Source of the DNA: Ruminococcaceae bacterium UBA1785
GTDB taxonomy: Bacteria; Bacillota; Clostridia; Oscillospirales; Acutalibacteraceae
DNA: 7,336 bases
Reading direction: 5' to 3'
Assembly: GCA_002314555.1 (NCBI GenBank)
Contig: DCGF01000093.1
Location: 192-7,527 of the forward strand
In this document: positions 5,324-7,336 of the stretch, one piece after another
Layout: each line of letters opens with the position of its first letter
Numbering within the stretch: position 1 is the stretch's first letter
Program-made: the position numbers and the translations under genes
The notes under the pieces: model-generated
The model's input: only the letters and a program-made list of their open reading frames with translations
What the model was told of the DNA's origin: nothing
The model's database searches: none

Positions 5324-6360
5324 AAAGAATACTTGCACTTACTCTTTGCCTCACATTCCTACTTACACTCGTAGGATGCGGTAAGAAGAAGGAGACATTA
5401 ACTATCTACACCTGGGCAGGTATGTTCCCAGATGAAGTTATAGATGCTTTTGAAGAGGAGACAGGAATCGAAGTTAACTATCAAAACTTCGATACAGATG
5501 AAAACATGCTCATGACTCTTGAGGCATCAGAAGGCTCAGGCTACGACCTCGTTATAGCTGACGACTACATCATCGAGCAGGTGATTTCTGAAGGTCTCGC
5601 ACAGGAACTCGACACTTCAAAAATCGCAAACTATAAAAACATCAACCCTACATTCCAAGGCCAGTTCTATGACCCAGATGATAAATACACAGTTCCATAC
5701 GGCGCTGGCATTATGCAGATAGCATATAACCCTGATAAGGTTGATTTAGACATCAAAGGCTATGCAGATTTATTTGACGAGTCACTCGAAGGACGCGTTG
5801 GCGTAGTTGGCAACAACCGCGTAGTTACTGGTGTTATCCTTAAGATGCTCGGCTACTCAATGAACACTGAGAGCGAAAAAGAGATTCGAGAAGCAGGTAA
5901 AAAGCTCCTTGAACTTTCACCAAACATCAACCTCATTAAAGATGAATATTTAAACGAAGATCTCCTCGCTGGAACAGTAGACGTTGCACTCGTATATCAG
6001 TCCCAAGCAACCCTCACCGCTATGGAAAATTCAAACTTTAAGTTTGTAATGCCAGAAGAGGGCCTCGGTTTCGGTATCATGGGCATGTTCGTTCCAAGCA
6101 AAGCCGAAAATAGCGACGCTGCGCATCAGTTCATCAACTATATCCTTGACGGAAAAACAGGCGCTTCCTGCTTTGAGTGGATGGGCTACTGCTCAACAAA
6201 CTCAGCAGCAGATGAATACATCTCTGATGACTTTAAATCTCTCCTCACACTCCCAGAGGACCTAAATACAGAGAACGCTGAAATTATTCAGAACATCGAT
6301 CAAAAGGCATTAGACGTACACGAAAGCATCTGGAATGCATTCGTTAATGCTTGCCAATAA
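5320..6360 (+). CDS. potD: Substrate-binding lipoprotein, PotD-like
   Basis: This is the extracellular receptor that captures the ligand and delivers it to the PotB/PotC channel. Its 346 residues match the PotD family. Residues 1-19 are a signal peptide and LVGC (17-20) is a lipobox, so Cys20 should be lipid-anchored. The mature part opens with LTIYTWAGMFPDEV (27-40), followed by GYDLVIADDYIIEQV (74-88), both PotD-like. Aligned by eye with E. coli PotD, Trp32, Tyr83 and Tyr290 match ligand-contacting aromatics (Trp34, Tyr85, Tyr293). However, Glu171 becomes Val168, Trp229 becomes Tyr226, Trp255 becomes Gly252 and Asp257 becomes Met254. The acidic residues that hold polyamine amines are therefore missing, although Asp81-Asp82 lie next to Tyr83. 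The family is clear; spermidine/putrescine as ligand is only an inference from homology. Confidence 0.88.
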   Translation: MKRILALTLCLTFLLTLVGCGKKKETLTIYTWAGMFPDEVIDAFEEETGIEVNYQNFDTDENMLMTLEASEGSGYDLVIADDYIIEQVISEGLAQELDTSKIANYKNINPTFQGQFYDPDDKYTVPYGAGIMQIAYNPDKVDLDIKGYADLFDESLEGRVGVVGNNRVVTGVILKMLGYSMNTESEKEIREAGKKLLELSPNINLIKDEYLNEDLLAGTVDVALVYQSQATLTAMENSNFKFVMPEEGLGFGIMGMFVPSKAENSDAAHQFINYILDGKTGASCFEWMGYCSTNSAADEYISDDFKSLLTLPEDLNTENAEIIQNIDQKALDVHESIWNAFVNACQ

Positions 6361-6381
6361 TAAATAGAAAGCTGATCCATA

Positions 6382-7336
6382 ATGTTCCTACCTATAAGCA
6401 AACAGGATATGGAAGACAGGGGATGGCAAGATGTGGACTTCGTCTATGTAAATGGCGATGCCTACGTTGACCATCCTAGTTTTGGTGCGGCTATTATTAC
6501 CCGAGTTTTGGAGAAGGAGGGCTTCAAAGTGGCCTTCCTTGCGCAGCCAAACTGGAAGTCCACAGAGGACTTCGCCCAGTTTGGAAAGCCAAAACTCGGC
6601 TTCTTAGTTTCCTCAGGAAACATCGACTCGATGGTTGCTCACTACACAGCTGCGAAGAAACCGAGGTCGGATGATGCTTACTCCGAAGGGGGCAAAGCGG
6701 GCAAACGCCCTGACCGCGCCGTAGTAGTATATTGCAACAAAATTCGCGAACTTTACCCAGATACAAATATCATCATCGGCGGTCTCGAAGCTTCGCTTCG
6801 ACGCTTTGCCCATTATGACTACTGGGACGACGAAATCAAACCTTCAATCCTCGTAGATTCCAAAGCCGACCTCTTATCATATGGCATGGGTGAGAAGTCA
6901 ATCCTTGAAATAGCTAAGAGACTTAGAGACGGTATACCTATTAACGAAATCACAGACATTAAAGGTACCTGCTATCTCTGTGACCCAAAGGATACACCGC
7001 TAACTGGTAAAGAGTGTCCAAGCTTTAAAAACGTACTCGACAGTAAAAAAGAGTATGCCGCTTCCTGTAAAATCCAGCAGGATGAGCAGGATCACATTCG
7101 CGGCAAACTTATAAAACAGCGTCACGGCGACAAAATGCTCGTGCAAAATCCTCCAATGACACCGCTGAATACAGAGGAGTTTGACGCCATATACGACCTC
7201 CCATACGAGTACACATATCATCCAATATATAAAGATGGCGTACCCGCTATAGAGGAAGTAAAATTCTCCTTAACTCATAACCGTGGATGTTTCGGTGGTT
7301 GCAACTTCTGCGCCATCCAACTCCACCAAGGTAGAT
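6382..7336 (+). CDS. ygiQ: YgiQ-family radical SAM protein, N-terminal part, cut by window edge
   Basis: The visible 318 residues are about half of a protein usually 600-700 residues long. The N-terminal domain carries the family's marks: VNGDAYVDHPSFGAAI (23-38), SSGNIDSMVAHYTA (77-90), RSDDAY (95-100), GGLEASLRRFAHYDYW (133-148) and LLSYGMGE (164-171). The radical SAM core starts with NRGCFGGCNFCAI; Cys303, Cys307 and Cys310 form the CxxxCxxC motif that binds the [4Fe-4S] cluster used to cleave S-adenosylmethionine. To my knowledge the reaction of YgiQ is not established. The start at 6382 gives the usual YgiQ opening (FLPISKQDMEDRGW) but has only a weak GAAAG (6367-6371) as ribosome binding site. 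The gap to potD is 21 nt with no terminator, so read-through from the pot genes is likely. The frame stays open to the window edge. Confidence 0.93.
   Translation, partial: MFLPISKQDMEDRGWQDVDFVYVNGDAYVDHPSFGAAIITRVLEKEGFKVAFLAQPNWKSTEDFAQFGKPKLGFLVSSGNIDSMVAHYTAAKKPRSDDAYSEGGKAGKRPDRAVVVYCNKIRELYPDTNIIIGGLEASLRRFAHYDYWDDEIKPSILVDSKADLLSYGMGEKSILEIAKRLRDGIPINEITDIKGTCYLCDPKDTPLTGKECPSFKNVLDSKKEYAASCKIQQDEQDHIRGKLIKQRHGDKMLVQNPPMTPLNTEEFDAIYDLPYEYTYHPIYKDGVPAIEEVKFSLTHNRGCFGGCNFCAIQLHQGR

Noticed and set aside
6032..6046. Near-palindrome CAAACTTtAAGTTTG inside potD
   Set aside because: It lies in mid-gene with no promoter or terminator features nearby and is explained by the Asn-Phe-Lys-Phe codons; chance is the simpler reading.
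6361..6381. Possible terminator or promoter between potD and ygiQ
   Set aside because: The 21-nt gap has no stem-loop with a U-run and no promoter hexamers.

Overview
The window reads as chromosomal DNA from a low-to-middle GC Firmicute, most likely a gut-type Clostridia member such as Lachnospiraceae. The grounds are strong AGGAG-type ribosome binding sites, TTGACA/TATAAT promoters, tight ATGA gene overlaps, an aconitase resembling the clostridial/Aquifex-type form, a SpoIIIE/FtsK-type translocase and a YgiQ radical SAM protein. The genus assignment is inference. No rRNA, tRNA, CRISPR array, insertion sequence or phage gene was seen.

Layout. Bases 1-356 (minus strand) hold the first 118 codons of an aconitate hydratase gene that starts at TTG and runs off the left edge. 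Bases 357-565 are a 209-bp AT-rich divergent control region. On the minus side it has a near-ideal promoter (TTGACA, 16 bp, TATAAT) overlapped by a regular array of four TTGTTA/TAACAA half-sites. On the plus side it has an extended -10 promoter bracketed by an 11-bp inverted repeat. Between the two promoters lies a 22-bp palindrome with a GCACGTGC core. From 566 everything is on the plus strand and tightly packed: ftsK, potA, potB, potC, potD and the start of ygiQ, which runs off the right edge. Gaps are 9 and 21 nt, overlaps are 29, 4 and 4 nt, and no terminator was seen, so all six genes may share one transcript.

How the genes fit together. FtsK is a membrane-anchored DNA pump for chromosome segregation. 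The four pot-like genes encode a complete ABC importer (ATPase, two permeases, lipoprotein receptor) of the spermidine/putrescine type. YgiQ is a radical SAM enzyme of unknown role. Aconitase belongs to citrate/glutamate metabolism and is controlled separately.

The points most worth a second look are: the helically phased operator array over the aconitase promoter, which is Rex-like in half-site but one base too widely spaced; an importer whose ATPase ends right after the nucleotide-binding domain, without the usual TOBE region; and a PotD-like receptor that appears to lack the two acidic residues that E. coli PotD uses to bind polyamines, so polyamine specificity should not be assumed. I found no convincing wholly new defence or mobile system.
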